Notes: generated by a model not told the origin, from the sequence alone. DNA of 64,000 nt from Nonomuraea sp. SYSU D8015 (GCF_008065375.1 NZ_VJYI01000009.1:366951-430950); one strand, 5' to 3'; shown: positions 42,292 through 52,058, numbered from the stretch's first letter. A program made the numbers and translations.

Positions 42292-44520
42292 GTGACACAC
42301 GAGCAGCACCCCGCTGCCCTCGACGGCATCCCGCTGGAGAAGAAAGTTGCCCTGCTGTCCGGCCGTGACTTCTGGACCACCCAGAGCCTGCCGGAGGCAG
42401 GCATCGACGGCGTCACCATGGCGGACGGGCCCCACGGACTTCGCAAACAGTCCGGAGAGCACGACCACCTGGCCATGTACGACAGCGACCCGGCCACCTG
42501 CTTTCCTCCGGCGGTCGCCGTCGGAACCAGCTGGGACGTCGACGTCGCCGCGCGCGTCGGCGCCGCCATCGGCCGGGAGGCGGTCGCCCAAGGGGTCCAC
42601 CTCGTGCTCGGGCCCGGAGTCAACATCAAGCGCTCCCCGCTGTGCGGACGCAACTTCGAGTACTACTCGGAGGACCCGTGCCTGTCCGGAGCGCTCGCAG
42701 CGGCGTTCGTCCGGCACCTACAGGCGCAGGGACCCGGCGTGTCGGTCAAGCACTTCGCCGCCAACAACCAGGAGACTAACCGGCAGACGATCAGCGCGGA
42801 CGTCGATCCGCGCACCCTGCGGGAGATCTACCTGCCGGCGTTCGAGCACGTGGTGCGCGAAGCCGGACCGGCCACCGTCATGGCGGCCTACAACAAGATC
42901 AACGGTGTCTTCGCCTGCGAGAACCGCTGGCTGCTGACGGACCTGCTCCGCGAGGAGTGGGGTTTCAAGGGTGCGGTCGTCTCCGACTGGAACGCCGTCG
43001 TCGACCGCGTCGCCGCACTGCGAGCCGGCCTCGACCTCGAAATGCCGGGAGGCGACGCGGGCCGCGACCACGAGGTGCTCCAAGCCGTCCGCGCCGGCGA
43101 CCTCGACGAGTCCGTCGTCGAGGTGAGCGTGCGCCGCATCGCAGTGCTTGATGCCCGGCGCGCCGGAGGCACGGCCCAGGTCGACCTTGATGCCCACCAT
43201 GCATTGGCCCGCGAGCTGGCCGCCGAATGTGCCGTCCTGCTCCGCAACGAGCACGACACTCTGCCCTTGACGGGCGGTGCCCGGATCGCCGTGCTGGGTG
43301 AGCTGGCCGAGCGCCCGCGCATCCAGGGCGGGGGCAGCGCGCACGTGAACGCTTACCGGGTCGATATCCCGGTGGAGGAGATCCGGGCGGTGGCCGCGGC
43401 ACACGGATCGGCCGTTGCCTACGCCGCCGGATATCGCCTGGACGCGTCCGGCTCGCCGGAGCTCCTCGCCGAAGCAGTGGCGGCGGCCCGGCAGTGCGAC
43501 GTCGCCGTCGTCTTCGCCGGGCTCAGCGAGCGCTGGGAGTCCGAAGGCGTGGATCGCGACTCGCTCGACCTGCCCGCCGAGCAGGTCGAGCTGATCCGCG
43601 CCGTCGCCGGCGTCGCCCCGCGGACGGTCGTGGTGCTGTCCAACGGCGGTGTCGTCTCGCTCGAGCCGTGGCACGACGACGTCGACGCCGTGCTCGAGGC
43701 CTTCGTCCTGGGGCAGGGTGGCGGGCGCGCGATCGCCGATCTGCTGTTCGGTCTGCGCAGCCCCTCGGGCCACCTCGCGGAGACGATTCCGGTGCGTCTG
43801 CACGACCACGCCAGCTCGCTGAACTTCCCTGGCGAACAGGGTCACGTCCGCTATGGCGAGGGGATCTACGTCGGCTACCGGCAGTTCAGCACGTTCGGCA
43901 CCCCGGTCCGGTACCCGTTCGGCCACGGGCTGTCGTACACGAGCTTCGTCACCCGCGCGGTGTCGGCACGGGCCACTGGTCCGGACAGCGTCACGGTTGA
44001 GGTCGAGGTGGAGAACACCGGCGGGCGGGAGGGCAAGCACGTCGTACAGGTGTACGTGGCGACCACGGCCGGCCCGGTGCGGCGCCCCGTACGGGAGCTA
44101 CGAGCGTTCACGAAGATCAATCTCAGCCCCGGGCAGAGAGAAACCGTCCGGTTCGAGCTCGGCCGGCGGGCGTTCGCGTACTGGGACATCGACGCCGGCG
44201 CGTGGGTCGTCGCACCGGGCACGTACGAAATACAGGTCGGCCCGGACGCGCACACGGTCGAGGTGACGACGAGCGTCGAACTGGCCGGTGAGATCGTCAC
44301 CCGGCAGGTCACGCTCGACTCCACCATCGGCGCCTGGCTCGAACACCCTGTCATTTCGGCGCCCACCCTGGAAGCGCTCGGATTCGCGGACGCGACGATC
44401 TCCGAGGAGCACATGGCGATGGTCAGGTCGATGACCATGCGCCAGTTCATCAACATCTCCGGCCTCGACCTGCCCGTCGAACGGCTGCAAGAGCTGGCCG
44501 CGACCTCACGTACGCACTGA
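42292..44520 (+). CDS. beta-glucosidase-type GH3 enzyme
   Basis: A 742-aa GH3. The (beta/alpha)8 domain contains DGPHGLR, VKHFAANNQETNR and the nucleophile Asp232 in VVSDWNAV. The alpha/beta sandwich domain has the KxxxG-type VLGELAERPRIQGGGSAHVN, and the C-terminal FN3-like domain reads YPFGHGLSYTSF...VQVYV. Length and order match bacterial beta-glucosidases without a PA14 insert. No signal peptide. GTG 42292 with TGGAG just upstream; 21 bp after the transporter stop. Likely removes beta-linked glucose from the imported substrate. Confidence 0.9.
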   Translation: MTHEQHPAALDGIPLEKKVALLSGRDFWTTQSLPEAGIDGVTMADGPHGLRKQSGEHDHLAMYDSDPATCFPPAVAVGTSWDVDVAARVGAAIGREAVAQGVHLVLGPGVNIKRSPLCGRNFEYYSEDPCLSGALAAAFVRHLQAQGPGVSVKHFAANNQETNRQTISADVDPRTLREIYLPAFEHVVREAGPATVMAAYNKINGVFACENRWLLTDLLREEWGFKGAVVSDWNAVVDRVAALRAGLDLEMPGGDAGRDHEVLQAVRAGDLDESVVEVSVRRIAVLDARRAGGTAQVDLDAHHALARELAAECAVLLRNEHDTLPLTGGARIAVLGELAERPRIQGGGSAHVNAYRVDIPVEEIRAVAAAHGSAVAYAAGYRLDASGSPELLAEAVAAARQCDVAVVFAGLSERWESEGVDRDSLDLPAEQVELIRAVAGVAPRTVVVLSNGGVVSLEPWHDDVDAVLEAFVLGQGGGRAIADLLFGLRSPSGHLAETIPVRLHDHASSLNFPGEQGHVRYGEGIYVGYRQFSTFGTPVRYPFGHGLSYTSFVTRAVSARATGPDSVTVEVEVENTGGREGKHVVQVYVATTAGPVRRPVRELRAFTKINLSPGQRETVRFELGRRAFAYWDIDAGAWVVAPGTYEIQVGPDAHTVEVTTSVELAGEIVTRQVTLDSTIGAWLEHPVISAPTLEALGFADATISEEHMAMVRSMTMRQFINISGLDLPVERLQELAATSRTH

Positions 44521-44533
44521 AAGGACATTCATC

Positions 44534-47170
44534 TTGCATTCCGAACCGCCCTACCGTGACGCTTCGCTGCCGGTCGCCGACCGGGTCGCGGATCTGCTCG
44601 GCCGGATGACCCTCGAGGAGAAGGCCGCGCAACTCGCCGCGCCCACCGCACCGGCGATCGACGTCCACGACCCGCCGCCTACCGGATGGGGGGCCGTCGT
44701 CGCAGCGCTGGCGACCCTCGAAAGGTCCCCGCGCGAGAGTGCCGCGGCGGTCAACGAACTGCAGCGCAAGCACGTCGAGGACACGCGGCTGGGCATTCCC
44801 GTTCTCGTCGCCGAGGAAGCTCTGGTGGGGCTGAAGATCCAGGGCGCGACCATGTACCCCGATGCGATCGCCCAAGCAGCCACCTGGGACCCGGAGCTGA
44901 TCGAGCGGATGGGCACCGCGATCGGGACGCAGATGGCGCGCACCGGCGTCCGGCAGGCGCTGTCGCCGCTGGCCGACACGGCGCGGGACCCACGCTGGGG
45001 GCGGGTGGAGGAGACCTACGGAGAAGAGCCGTACCTCGTCGGCTTGATGGCCACCGCGTTCGTCCGCGGCATGCAGGAGGCCGATGCCGGGACGCCGCTC
45101 GTCGCCACGGTGAAGCACTTCCTCGGCTACAGCGCCAGCGCCGGCGGCCGTAACACCGACTCGGTCTCGATCGGCCCGCGTGAGCTGCGCGAGGTGCATG
45201 CGGTCCCGTTCGAGATGGTGATCCGCGACGGTAGGGCACGCGGCATCATGCCGACGTACGTCGACATCGACGGCGTTCCGGTGACCGGTTCGCGCGCGCA
45301 CCTCACCGGCCTGCTCCGCGACGAGCTGGGCTTCGACGGGCTGGTCATCTCCGACCTCGGCGCCGTCAACCAGCTCTACACCAAGCACGGCACCGCGCAC
45401 AGCGACGCCGCCGCCAGCGCCCAGGCCGTGCGCGCCGGGGTGCACCTGGACCTCGTCCCCCGGCTGGCGACCGGCCATCTGATCGAGGCGGTCGAGTCCG
45501 GGCTCCTGCCGATGGCCGACCTGGACCTGGCGGTGAGCACGGTCCTGCGGACGAAGTTCGAGCTGGGGCTGTTCGAGCGGCCCTATGCCGATCTGGACAC
45601 GGTGCCGGAGACTCTCGACTCCGCGCAGACGCGCGGCCTGGCCCGTGAGATCGCCGAGCGGTCGGTCGTCCTGCTCCGTAACGAGCCTGTCAACGGCGTT
45701 CCCCTCCTTCCGCTCGATCCGGGCATCGCCACGATCGCGGTTATCGGCCCGAACGCCGACCGTCTACTGGGGCAACTCGGCAACTACAGCTACCCGGTGC
45801 TCGACAGCATGGCCAAGCGGTTCGCGCTCGCTGCAGACCCGACGGCCCGCGCGGACGAGGCCGCCGAATTCGGCGGCTCGACGGGAGCGGACCGGGCCCG
45901 CCTGATGGTGGAGTCCGTCCCGGTGGTCACCTTCCTCGACGGGATCCGCGACCGGGCCCCCGGGGCGACGGTGCTGTACGAGCCCGGATGTCCCATCCAG
46001 AACGAGGACCGCTCGGGCATCCCCGCAGCCGTCGAAGCGGCGAGGTCCGCGCAGGTCGCGGTGGTCGTTGTCGGAGACCAGGCAGGCATCAACGCTTTCG
46101 GCACCGTCGGTGAGGGCCTGGACAGCGCCACGTGCGAGCTGCCCGGCGTGCAGCGAGAGCTGGTCGAGGCGGTCGCGGCCACGGGCACGCCGACCGTCGT
46201 CGTGCTCAGCCACGGCCGCCCCTACTCGCTGCGGTGGATGACCGACTCCGTACCCGCCATCGTGACGAGCTGGTTCGGCGGAGAGGAGGCCGGCAGTGCC
46301 GTGGCCGCCGTGCTCTTCGGCGACGTCAACCCCGCCGGGCGGCTGCCCGTCTCGTTCCTCGACTTAGCTGGTAGCGCGCCCCTGCCCTACTGGCGAGCGG
46401 CGCAGACTCCCGCCTACGTCGAGGGACGCGCGGGGGCCACGTTCCCGTTCGGGCATGGGCTGAGCTACACGACCTTCGCCTACCGTGACATCGACATCAG
46501 CCGGCCGGAAGTGCCGACCGACGGCGAGATCGAGCTGTCGTTCACGGTGGCGAACGTCGGGGATCGAGCCGGTGACGAGGTCGTCCAGGTGTACGGCCAG
46601 GATGTGATCGCACGCAGCGTGCGGCCCCGCCGCAAGCTGGTCGCCTTCCGGCGGGTCTCGCTGGAGGCCGGTGCCGCGGTGCGGGTCACCGCGACGGTGC
46701 CCGCGAGCATGTTCGCGCTGTGGGATCCCGAGGAGGGCTGGCTCGTCGATCCCGGGAAGATCAAATTCTTCATCGGCGGGTCGTCCGCGCAGATTCACCT
46801 GCGCACGTCGGTCACGCTCACCGGCGGCGTTCACCACCCGGGCGCGGACCGTGCTCTCACCAGCTCGGTGTCGGTGATCCCGGTCGACCCCGAGACGGCG
46901 GCGCGCAGCGCGGCCGCGCGTGCCGCCGCGCTCCGCACAGCGGCTCCGCTCTCCGGCGACAACACCGTCCTGGAGTGGCTCGAGCACCCGGTCGGCGGCG
47001 ACCTGCTCCGTGGCCTGCTCCAGGGGGCCGACGAGGAGACGCTCGCGCCGGCGTTCGGCATGTCCCTCCAGCAGATGGCGCTCTACAGCGGCGGACGGAT
47101 CGCTCCCGAGACCGTCGAGCGGCTCGTGGCGCAGGTGCACGCGCAGATGACGACGCCACAACGCGCCTAG
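44534..47170 (+). CDS. GH3 beta-xylosidase/beta-glucosidase-type enzyme
   Basis: An 878-aa GH3, distinct from its neighbour. Barrel landmarks are LGRMTLEEKAAQL, SPLADTARDPRWGRVEETYG, VATVKHFLGYSASAGGRNTD and nucleophile Asp274 in LVISDLGAVNQLY. The FPFGHGLSYTTF segment and C-terminal FN3-like domain follow. The ARDPRWGRVEETYGE and ISDLGA motifs are typical of GH3 xylosidase-like enzymes, so xylose may be the target, complementing the GH43. TTG 44534 has AAAGGA about 9 nt upstream and follows the previous GH3 by 13 bp, so the four genes form one operon. Confidence 0.88.
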   Translation: MHSEPPYRDASLPVADRVADLLGRMTLEEKAAQLAAPTAPAIDVHDPPPTGWGAVVAALATLERSPRESAAAVNELQRKHVEDTRLGIPVLVAEEALVGLKIQGATMYPDAIAQAATWDPELIERMGTAIGTQMARTGVRQALSPLADTARDPRWGRVEETYGEEPYLVGLMATAFVRGMQEADAGTPLVATVKHFLGYSASAGGRNTDSVSIGPRELREVHAVPFEMVIRDGRARGIMPTYVDIDGVPVTGSRAHLTGLLRDELGFDGLVISDLGAVNQLYTKHGTAHSDAAASAQAVRAGVHLDLVPRLATGHLIEAVESGLLPMADLDLAVSTVLRTKFELGLFERPYADLDTVPETLDSAQTRGLAREIAERSVVLLRNEPVNGVPLLPLDPGIATIAVIGPNADRLLGQLGNYSYPVLDSMAKRFALAADPTARADEAAEFGGSTGADRARLMVESVPVVTFLDGIRDRAPGATVLYEPGCPIQNEDRSGIPAAVEAARSAQVAVVVVGDQAGINAFGTVGEGLDSATCELPGVQRELVEAVAATGTPTVVVLSHGRPYSLRWMTDSVPAIVTSWFGGEEAGSAVAAVLFGDVNPAGRLPVSFLDLAGSAPLPYWRAAQTPAYVEGRAGATFPFGHGLSYTTFAYRDIDISRPEVPTDGEIELSFTVANVGDRAGDEVVQVYGQDVIARSVRPRRKLVAFRRVSLEAGAAVRVTATVPASMFALWDPEEGWLVDPGKIKFFIGGSSAQIHLRTSVTLTGGVHHPGADRALTSSVSVIPVDPETAARSAAARAAALRTAAPLSGDNTVLEWLEHPVGGDLLRGLLQGADEETLAPAFGMSLQQMALYSGGRIAPETVERLVAQVHAQMTTPQRA

Positions 47171-47223
47171 CAACTCGCTGATCACCGAGCTGGCACTGCT
47201 TTCCGAAGACAAGGTGTGACCCG

Positions 47224-47310
47224 ATGAGATTCGACCGATCCGCACGCATCCATGAGGTGCTGGAAACGCCTCAGGCGCGAGCAGTCGTCGACCGCTACCT
47301 GCCGTAGCGC
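47224..47310 (+). pseudogene. short unassigned open frame after the GH3 operon, probable remnant
   Basis: 28 codons, MRFDRSARIHEVLETPQARA then VVDRYLP and stop. It may be the beginning of a truncated gene: AAGGTG is just upstream and codon use looks coding. No family assigned. It runs straight into SDR remnants, so it marks the right edge of module B where decay starts. Confidence 0.3.
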
Positions 47311-47326
47311 TGGCGGCCGTGCGGGT

Positions 47327-47821
47327 CGTTCCGTACGACTCCGGCCTCGCGCAGCCGCCCAGGGAGCGCACGTCTTCCTCGCCGGACGTACCAGCGCCGC
47401 GCCGGAGACGGTCGCAGGAAGGATCCGGGCCTCGGGTGGCGTCGCCGACGCCGCCACCGTGGACGTACTGGATTCGGTGACTCGGCACTCCCCTCATGGA
47501 AGGCATGGCCCCGGCGTGGGCAGCGGTCGAGTCGCTGACCCGGGGCTGGCCACGGAGCTCGGGCCACAGGGCGTACGGGTCGCGTGCCTCAACACGGCGG
47601 GCATGCCCGAGACCGCGCAGCTCGCGGAGGTGTACGGCTGCGCGCCGCCGCCTACGGCTCACCGTCGAGGAGCTCCACACCCGCATGACCGACCGAACGT
47701 TCAACAGGCGGCCCCCACCGTCGCCGAGATCGCCGGCACGGTCGTCTTCGTCGCCTCCGACCGGGGCAACGCGATCAGCGGGGCGATCGTCAACCTCACC
47801 GGCGGCACGGTCGTCGACTGA
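47327..47821 (+). pseudogene. SDR family oxidoreductase, degraded
   Basis: Recognisable SDR pieces: QGAHVFLAGRTSAAPETVAG and RIRASGGVADAATVDVLD, then a large internal deletion, then ELGPQGVRVACLNTAGMPET. A frameshift near 47640 precedes LTVEELHTRMTDRTFNRR, and the end reads TVAEIAGTVVFVASDRGNAI-SGAIVNLTGGTVVD. The cofactor loop and the Tyr-Lys pair are gone. Clearly nonfunctional. Confidence 0.7.
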
Positions 47822-48569
47822 CAGCACCGGATCCTACGGTTCTCATGGGCCAGACGGACCCGTTCGGGCCGTACGGGTCGATCCCCGCGGCGTTCAGCAT
47901 CTCCCGGACGGCGAGCTTCGACAGCTCGCCGCCAGGCGTCCCCGTGTTGAAAGTTTCACTAACACCGCCGCGCGGACGACTGTGATGACGCGGGTACGAC
48001 CGCCGCATCGCACGGCGTCACATGGTCTGCGACCAGCCTGTTGACCCGTGGGGCGAGATCGTCGCCCTTTTACGGGCCGTACGGAAACCGTGATTCACCG
48101 CTTGTTTCGGAGAGCGGTCCTTTATATGGGGCTGTCCAGTCCGTGGCCATTGTGTGATCCTCCCCTCGAGAAGGCATATCCCGCGGCGTCTCAGGCGCGC
48201 GGCCGCACGCTCTGGATTACGACCGGCGGCAGGGAGAGATGGAAAATCTTTTCACAGAATGCGCGCCCTCGTGTCGACTGCAACCAGGAAGTTCTGTACA
48301 TCGGCGGATATCTCTCCTTGTAGCGGAACGGTACTATCCGGGTTCCACCGAGACCCACCAGAACAATGTGGCTTACGCCGATAAAAGCACCATGATGTCG
48401 TGCGTGCCCGGCGACCACCACGTCATGGGATACGGATTCGCCGGCCTCGACGGCAGAGCGCCCGGCTTCTCCCAGCGTGTGGGCACCACGCCGATCGCCA
48501 TCACCCGTACCTGCCGACCGGCAACTCTGGCGAAATCTCCACAGTCAACGGCGCGAAGAAAGGGACCCC
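47822..48569. other. noncoding region with a TGAAAGTTTCA palindrome
   Basis: About 750 bp with no convincing gene; its base composition is lower in GC than the flanks. It contains TGAAAGTTTCA at 47948-47958, flanked by GTGT...ACAC. The same 11-bp palindrome occurs at 51468-51478. A related GAAASTTTC element has been described upstream of streptomycete xylanase genes, so the site may control the secreted protein at 48570, though it lies 600 bp away. Confidence 0.4.
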
Positions 48570-49055
48570 ATGTTCGCTCGCAGCCTGATCCGCCGGGCAC
48601 TGGCGGTCGGCGTGATGCTGGCCACCACCGCCGCGATGGTCGTGACCATCCAGCAGCCCGCCGCCGCCTCAACCCTGACGCTCAACGCCACGGTGGACTG
48701 CCTCAACGTCAACTACTCCGGCGACACCCGCGACTGGTACGCCTCGTACGTCTCGGTCGGCTCCGCGCCTCCTTCGTACGGCGTGACGATGCCCTACAGC
48801 TCGATGGTCGCGAACCCGGCGAATCACACGTGGTCGTTCACGATCAGCCTGCCCGGCGGCAGCACCTCGGTGAGCGTGTCGGCCATCTGCAGTGGCGGTC
48901 ACCAGTATGACCAGGTCGGCTGGACCAACGGACCGGCGATCAGCATTCCCTCCTCGGCCACGACCCTGACCGCCACCTGGGGCTGCTCCACCCAGCAGGT
49001 CTACCCCGGGCCCTACATCACCGGCTGCAGCGCGCAGTCCTACTCCTACAGCTGA
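48570..49055 (+). CDS. small secreted protein of unknown function
   Basis: A 161-aa protein with a clear signal peptide (MFARSLIRRALAVGVMLATT...QQPAAAS, cleavage about residue 33). The mature part is about 125 residues, rich in Ser/Thr/Tyr, with four Cys (in VDCLNV, AICSGG, WGCSTQ, TGCSAQ) that could form two disulfides, and predicted to be all-beta. No family recognised. ATG 48570 is preceded by AAAGGG. A hairpin terminator follows at 49070-49104. It may be an extracellular binding or protease-inhibitor-like protein, but nothing in the sequence decides. Confidence 0.75.
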   Translation: MFARSLIRRALAVGVMLATTAAMVVTIQQPAAASTLTLNATVDCLNVNYSGDTRDWYASYVSVGSAPPSYGVTMPYSSMVANPANHTWSFTISLPGGSTSVSVSAICSGGHQYDQVGWTNGPAISIPSSATTLTATWGCSTQQVYPGPYITGCSAQSYSYS

Positions 49056-49069
49056 GGCTCCTGCCTCCC

Positions 49070-49104
49070 AGAAGGCCGTCCGCTTTCACCGCGGGTGGCC
49101 TTCT
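49070..49104. terminator. hairpin terminator after the small secreted protein gene
   Basis: AGAAGGCC (49070-49077) pairs with GGCCTTCT (49097-49104); the 19-nt loop contains a smaller CCGC/GCGG stem. Fifteen bases after the stop codon. The 225 bp beyond it, up to the esterase gene, hold no gene I can recognise. Confidence 0.65.
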
Positions 49105-49329
49105 CGCATGCGGGCACGGATACCGCGCCGAGGTCGACGCGCTGTTCGCTGAACGTCGCGGCGCGGCCGGGGAAGGCGTCCCCCTCGGCTTCGACGGCGA
49201 TCGGGACGCCTTCCCCGGCCGCGCCCGTCACCAGCGCGCCAGCACTGTCAGCAGCGGTGAGGAAGAACGGGTGCGGACCAGCCCCACCCAGACGTTCGCC
49301 GAGGGCTGGGCCGATATCCGGTCGCGAGG

Positions 49330-51171
49330 TTACGCGCTGGTGCAGGTGTATCCGGATGGCAGAGCCGTGTTGCCGTTGGGACGGCTGGCCTGGAAGCCGA
49401 AGCTGGTGGTGCCGGCTCCGGGGGCCAACGTGCCGTTGAAGCTCACGCTCTTGGCCGTGACGGTCTGCCCGCTGGTGGTGACGGTGGCGTTCCACGAGCC
49501 GGTCAGCGCGTGCCCGGCCGGGAGCGTGAAGGTGACCGTCCAGCTGGTGATCGTCGAGGTGCTGGTGTTGGTGACGGTCAGCGGCTGGATCACATAGCCG
49601 GTACCCCACTGGCTCTGCACGGTCGGCGTGGCCGTGCACGTTCCGGTGGTGCCGCCGCTGGTGGTGACCTGGACCGTGTTGGACACCGGCGAGAGGTTGC
49701 CGGCGGCATCCCGCGCGCGGACCTGGTAGCGGTAGGTGGTGCTCGGGGTCAGGCCCGTGTCGCCGAACGAGGTCGTGGCCGAGGTGCCGATCTGGGCGAA
49801 GGTGCCGCCGGTGGTCCCGGGTGCGCGCAGGATGTCGTAGCCGGTCACCCCGACCTCGTCAGTGGAAGCGGTCCAGGACAGATTGGTGCTGCCGGCGGTG
49901 GTGCCGGAGGCCGCCAGCCCGGCCGGGGCGGTGGGTGGTGTGGTGTCGCCGCCGGTGGAGGTCGTGGTGAACGTGACGAACGCGGAGTTGGCCGACAGGT
50001 TGCCCGCGCCGTCCCGTGCGCGTACGTAGACCTGGTATTGGGTGTTGGCGGTCAGCCCCGTCAGGGTGATCGAGTTGGCGGTGGACTGGCCGAGCAGCGG
50101 GTCGGTGGCGCCCGAAACGCGGTAGACGTTATAACCGGCCAAGCCGGAGCCGCCCTGGTCGGTGGATGCCGTCCAGGTCAGGGTGGCGCTGGTAGCGGTC
50201 ACGTTGGAGACGGCGGGAGTGCCCGGAGCGGTCGGCGGAGTGGTGTCGTTCGTGCTCTGGAACTGGTTGAAGAAGTTCCACACCACTTCCTTGGTCCAGG
50301 TCCGTGCGCCGTCGTCGGCGGTGGACCCATCCACTGGCCCCGGGGTGTGACCGCTGTCGAACGCCGCCCATACGACCGGGTACCCGGATCGGCATCCCGA
50401 GTAGGCGGTGACGATGTGCGTCAGACTGCCCTGTGCCGGCTCGGGGGGGTTTTGGGGAGTGCATCCGTTGTTCCTGACGAACCTGTCGCGCAGCGACCGG
50501 CCCTGAGAGATGTTGAGGACGTTGTCCCTGAGGCCGTGTAGCCCGATGTAGGCGATGGGCTGGGTGCCGCCGCTGCATCCGCTGAGTTGTGCGCCGGCGT
50601 AGACCGCGACGGCGCGGAAGACCGTCGCCCGGGCGCAGGCCAGGGCGTAGCTCATGCCGCCGCCGTAGCTGAAGCCTCCGGCGAACCGCTGCGTGGTGTC
50701 GACGCACAGGTCTGCTTCGATCAGCCTGAGCATGTCGTCGACGAAGGTCAGGTCTTCGCCGCCGGAGTTGGCCCAGCCGTTGTTCAGGCCCTGGGGGGCA
50801 ACGAAGATCGCGGTGTTGTTCGCCAGTTGCCTGAGCCCGTAGTAAGACCAGGTGAATCCGCTGCTCCCGCCCGTGTCGACGTCGTTGGCGGTGCCGTTGA
50901 GCCAGTGGAAGCCGAAGATCAACCGGTAGGGGTTGTTGTTGTTGTAGTTGTCGGGAATTCTCAAGATGAAGGAACGAGTGCGGCCGCTGCTCTGAATCGA
51001 GTGCGTGCCACTTCTGAGCGTTGGAGTCTTGCCGCATCCTGGCGTCGCCGCGGCGGCGCTCGCCGTGCGTGACGTGGTCTCGCTGCTGCTCAGCGCCGTA
51101 CCACCGGTGGCCACCACGAGAAGCGCCGCGACCGTGACAGCGGCGAAGACGGATTTACGTCGCAACGTCAC
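49330..51171 (-). CDS. secreted esterase (CE1/feruloyl esterase-PHB depolymerase type) with two FN3 and a CBM2
   Basis: A 613-aa modular exoenzyme. Signal peptide at residues 1-45; alpha/beta hydrolase domain about 48-310 with the nucleophile Ser in GGFSYGGGMSY and the oxyanion region IFGFHWLNG. Two fibronectin type III domains follow (DTTPPTAPGTPAVSNV... and DTTPPTAPAGLAASG...), then a C-terminal family 2 carbohydrate-binding module (CTATPTVQSQWGTGYVIQ...SVSFNGTLAPGAGTTSFGFQ, with aligned Trp residues). This order is typical of feruloyl or acetyl-xylan esterases acting on plant cell wall. The plant-polymer theme fits module B. Confidence 0.9.
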   Translation of the reverse strand: MTLRRKSVFAAVTVAALLVVATGGTALSSSETTSRTASAAAATPGCGKTPTLRSGTHSIQSSGRTRSFILRIPDNYNNNNPYRLIFGFHWLNGTANDVDTGGSSGFTWSYYGLRQLANNTAIFVAPQGLNNGWANSGGEDLTFVDDMLRLIEADLCVDTTQRFAGGFSYGGGMSYALACARATVFRAVAVYAGAQLSGCSGGTQPIAYIGLHGLRDNVLNISQGRSLRDRFVRNNGCTPQNPPEPAQGSLTHIVTAYSGCRSGYPVVWAAFDSGHTPGPVDGSTADDGARTWTKEVVWNFFNQFQSTNDTTPPTAPGTPAVSNVTATSATLTWTASTDQGGSGLAGYNVYRVSGATDPLLGQSTANSITLTGLTANTQYQVYVRARDGAGNLSANSAFVTFTTTSTGGDTTPPTAPAGLAASGTTAGSTNLSWTASTDEVGVTGYDILRAPGTTGGTFAQIGTSATTSFGDTGLTPSTTYRYQVRARDAAGNLSPVSNTVQVTTSGGTTGTCTATPTVQSQWGTGYVIQPLTVTNTSTSTITSWTVTFTLPAGHALTGSWNATVTTSGQTVTAKSVSFNGTLAPGAGTTSFGFQASRPNGNTALPSGYTCTSA

Positions 51172-51651
51172 TCACCTGCCTGTCGCACCGCCGAGAGGGC
51201 GGCGCCAGGGCCTCGGTTAGCGTTAACATGAGCTGGATCAGTCCTCTCATCCGTGCGGAACTGGCGTGATTGGAGGGCATGACGGAAAACCGTGTCATCG
51301 TTTACATCGCTTTGCCGCGCCCGTTCCTGCCGATGGGTGGTGATGCGACGGAGCAAATACGAGGCATGCAGGTCCCGTCAAGGCGCGGCTCGCTCCTCTG
51401 ACGTGACGGGCGGCGCTCCCATGCCGTTTTGCTGGCACGTATCGCATCGTTCAGCCTGGAAACATATTGAAAGTTTCAGGGCAAGGCTCCCGGAAAGCCA
51501 TGAGGCCGAATTCAACCCTTCCCTGCCCTTGGCCGCGCTGCTTCCAAAGCTCCTGAACTAAAAAGCGGGCTCGGCTCGTCGGCCTTCGGCGACGTGTGGA
51601 GGATTCAGGCCCGCATTCAGGACGTGACGCCCGGGGAGGCGGAGTGGTGTC
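51172..51651. other. esterase upstream region with two operator-like palindromes, then spacer
   Basis: GTTAGCGTTAAC (51216-51227), a LacI-type near-palindrome, lies 45 bp upstream of the esterase start. TGAAAGTTTCA (51468-51478) is the second copy of the palindrome seen at 47948. No gene recognised in the stretch. Confidence 0.45.
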
Positions 51652-51945
51652 CTAATCCAGCGGCTTTGCGCGGTAGTAAGTCAGGAACATGTCAACGCCC
51701 GTGGTGATGAGCTGTTTCGTGAAGTCGGCGTCGAGGCGGTCGCCGTAGGCGCTGTGCATGACGTGCGGGCAGAGCGCCACCGCGTAGAACTGGGTGAGCG
51801 CCAAGTACATGTCCGGGCGGCTGATCATCCGTACCTGTGCGCCGTCGCGTTCGATGGCGTGAGTGAAGAAGCCGGTCACCAGGCGGATACGGCCGCTTTC
51901 GACGTAGGCCTGTAGGCGCGCGCCGAGCGCGACCTGGATCGTGCG
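51652..51945 (-). pseudogene. TetR-family regulator, C-terminal fragment
   Basis: About 97 codons ending VDMFLTYYRAKPLD and stop: ALGARLQAYVESGRIRLVTG, then FFTHAIERDGAQVRM, and DMYLALTQFYAVALCPHV. It resembles the ligand-binding half of TetR regulators. The DNA-binding domain is missing; the frame continues upstream into unrelated sequence. Truncated by rearrangement at about 51950. Confidence 0.5.
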
Positions 51946-51955
51946 CAGGCACACC

Positions 51956-52058
51956 ACACGAAGCCCCGGCGGCCTGGCCGACAAGGGCACCAAGGGCAAG
52001 CGAGCTCGCAAGGTGCCGCTCATCGCCGAGGTACGCGAACTCTGCGCCTGCCGACGAT
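51956..52058 (+). pseudogene. tyrosine recombinase fragment
   Basis: About 30 codons, GGLADKGTKGKRARKVPLIA followed by EVREL, match the beta-hairpin segment of phage-type integrases (GKGxKxRxVPL). Nothing remains of the Arg-His-Arg-Tyr catalytic residues. It is sandwiched between a tetR fragment and a transposase fragment. Confidence 0.5.

Noticed and set aside
49095..49329. Minus-strand frame downstream of the esterase resembling the tail of an unknown protein
   Set aside because: It is read-through in another frame beyond the esterase stop; similarity is too weak to name even a fragment.
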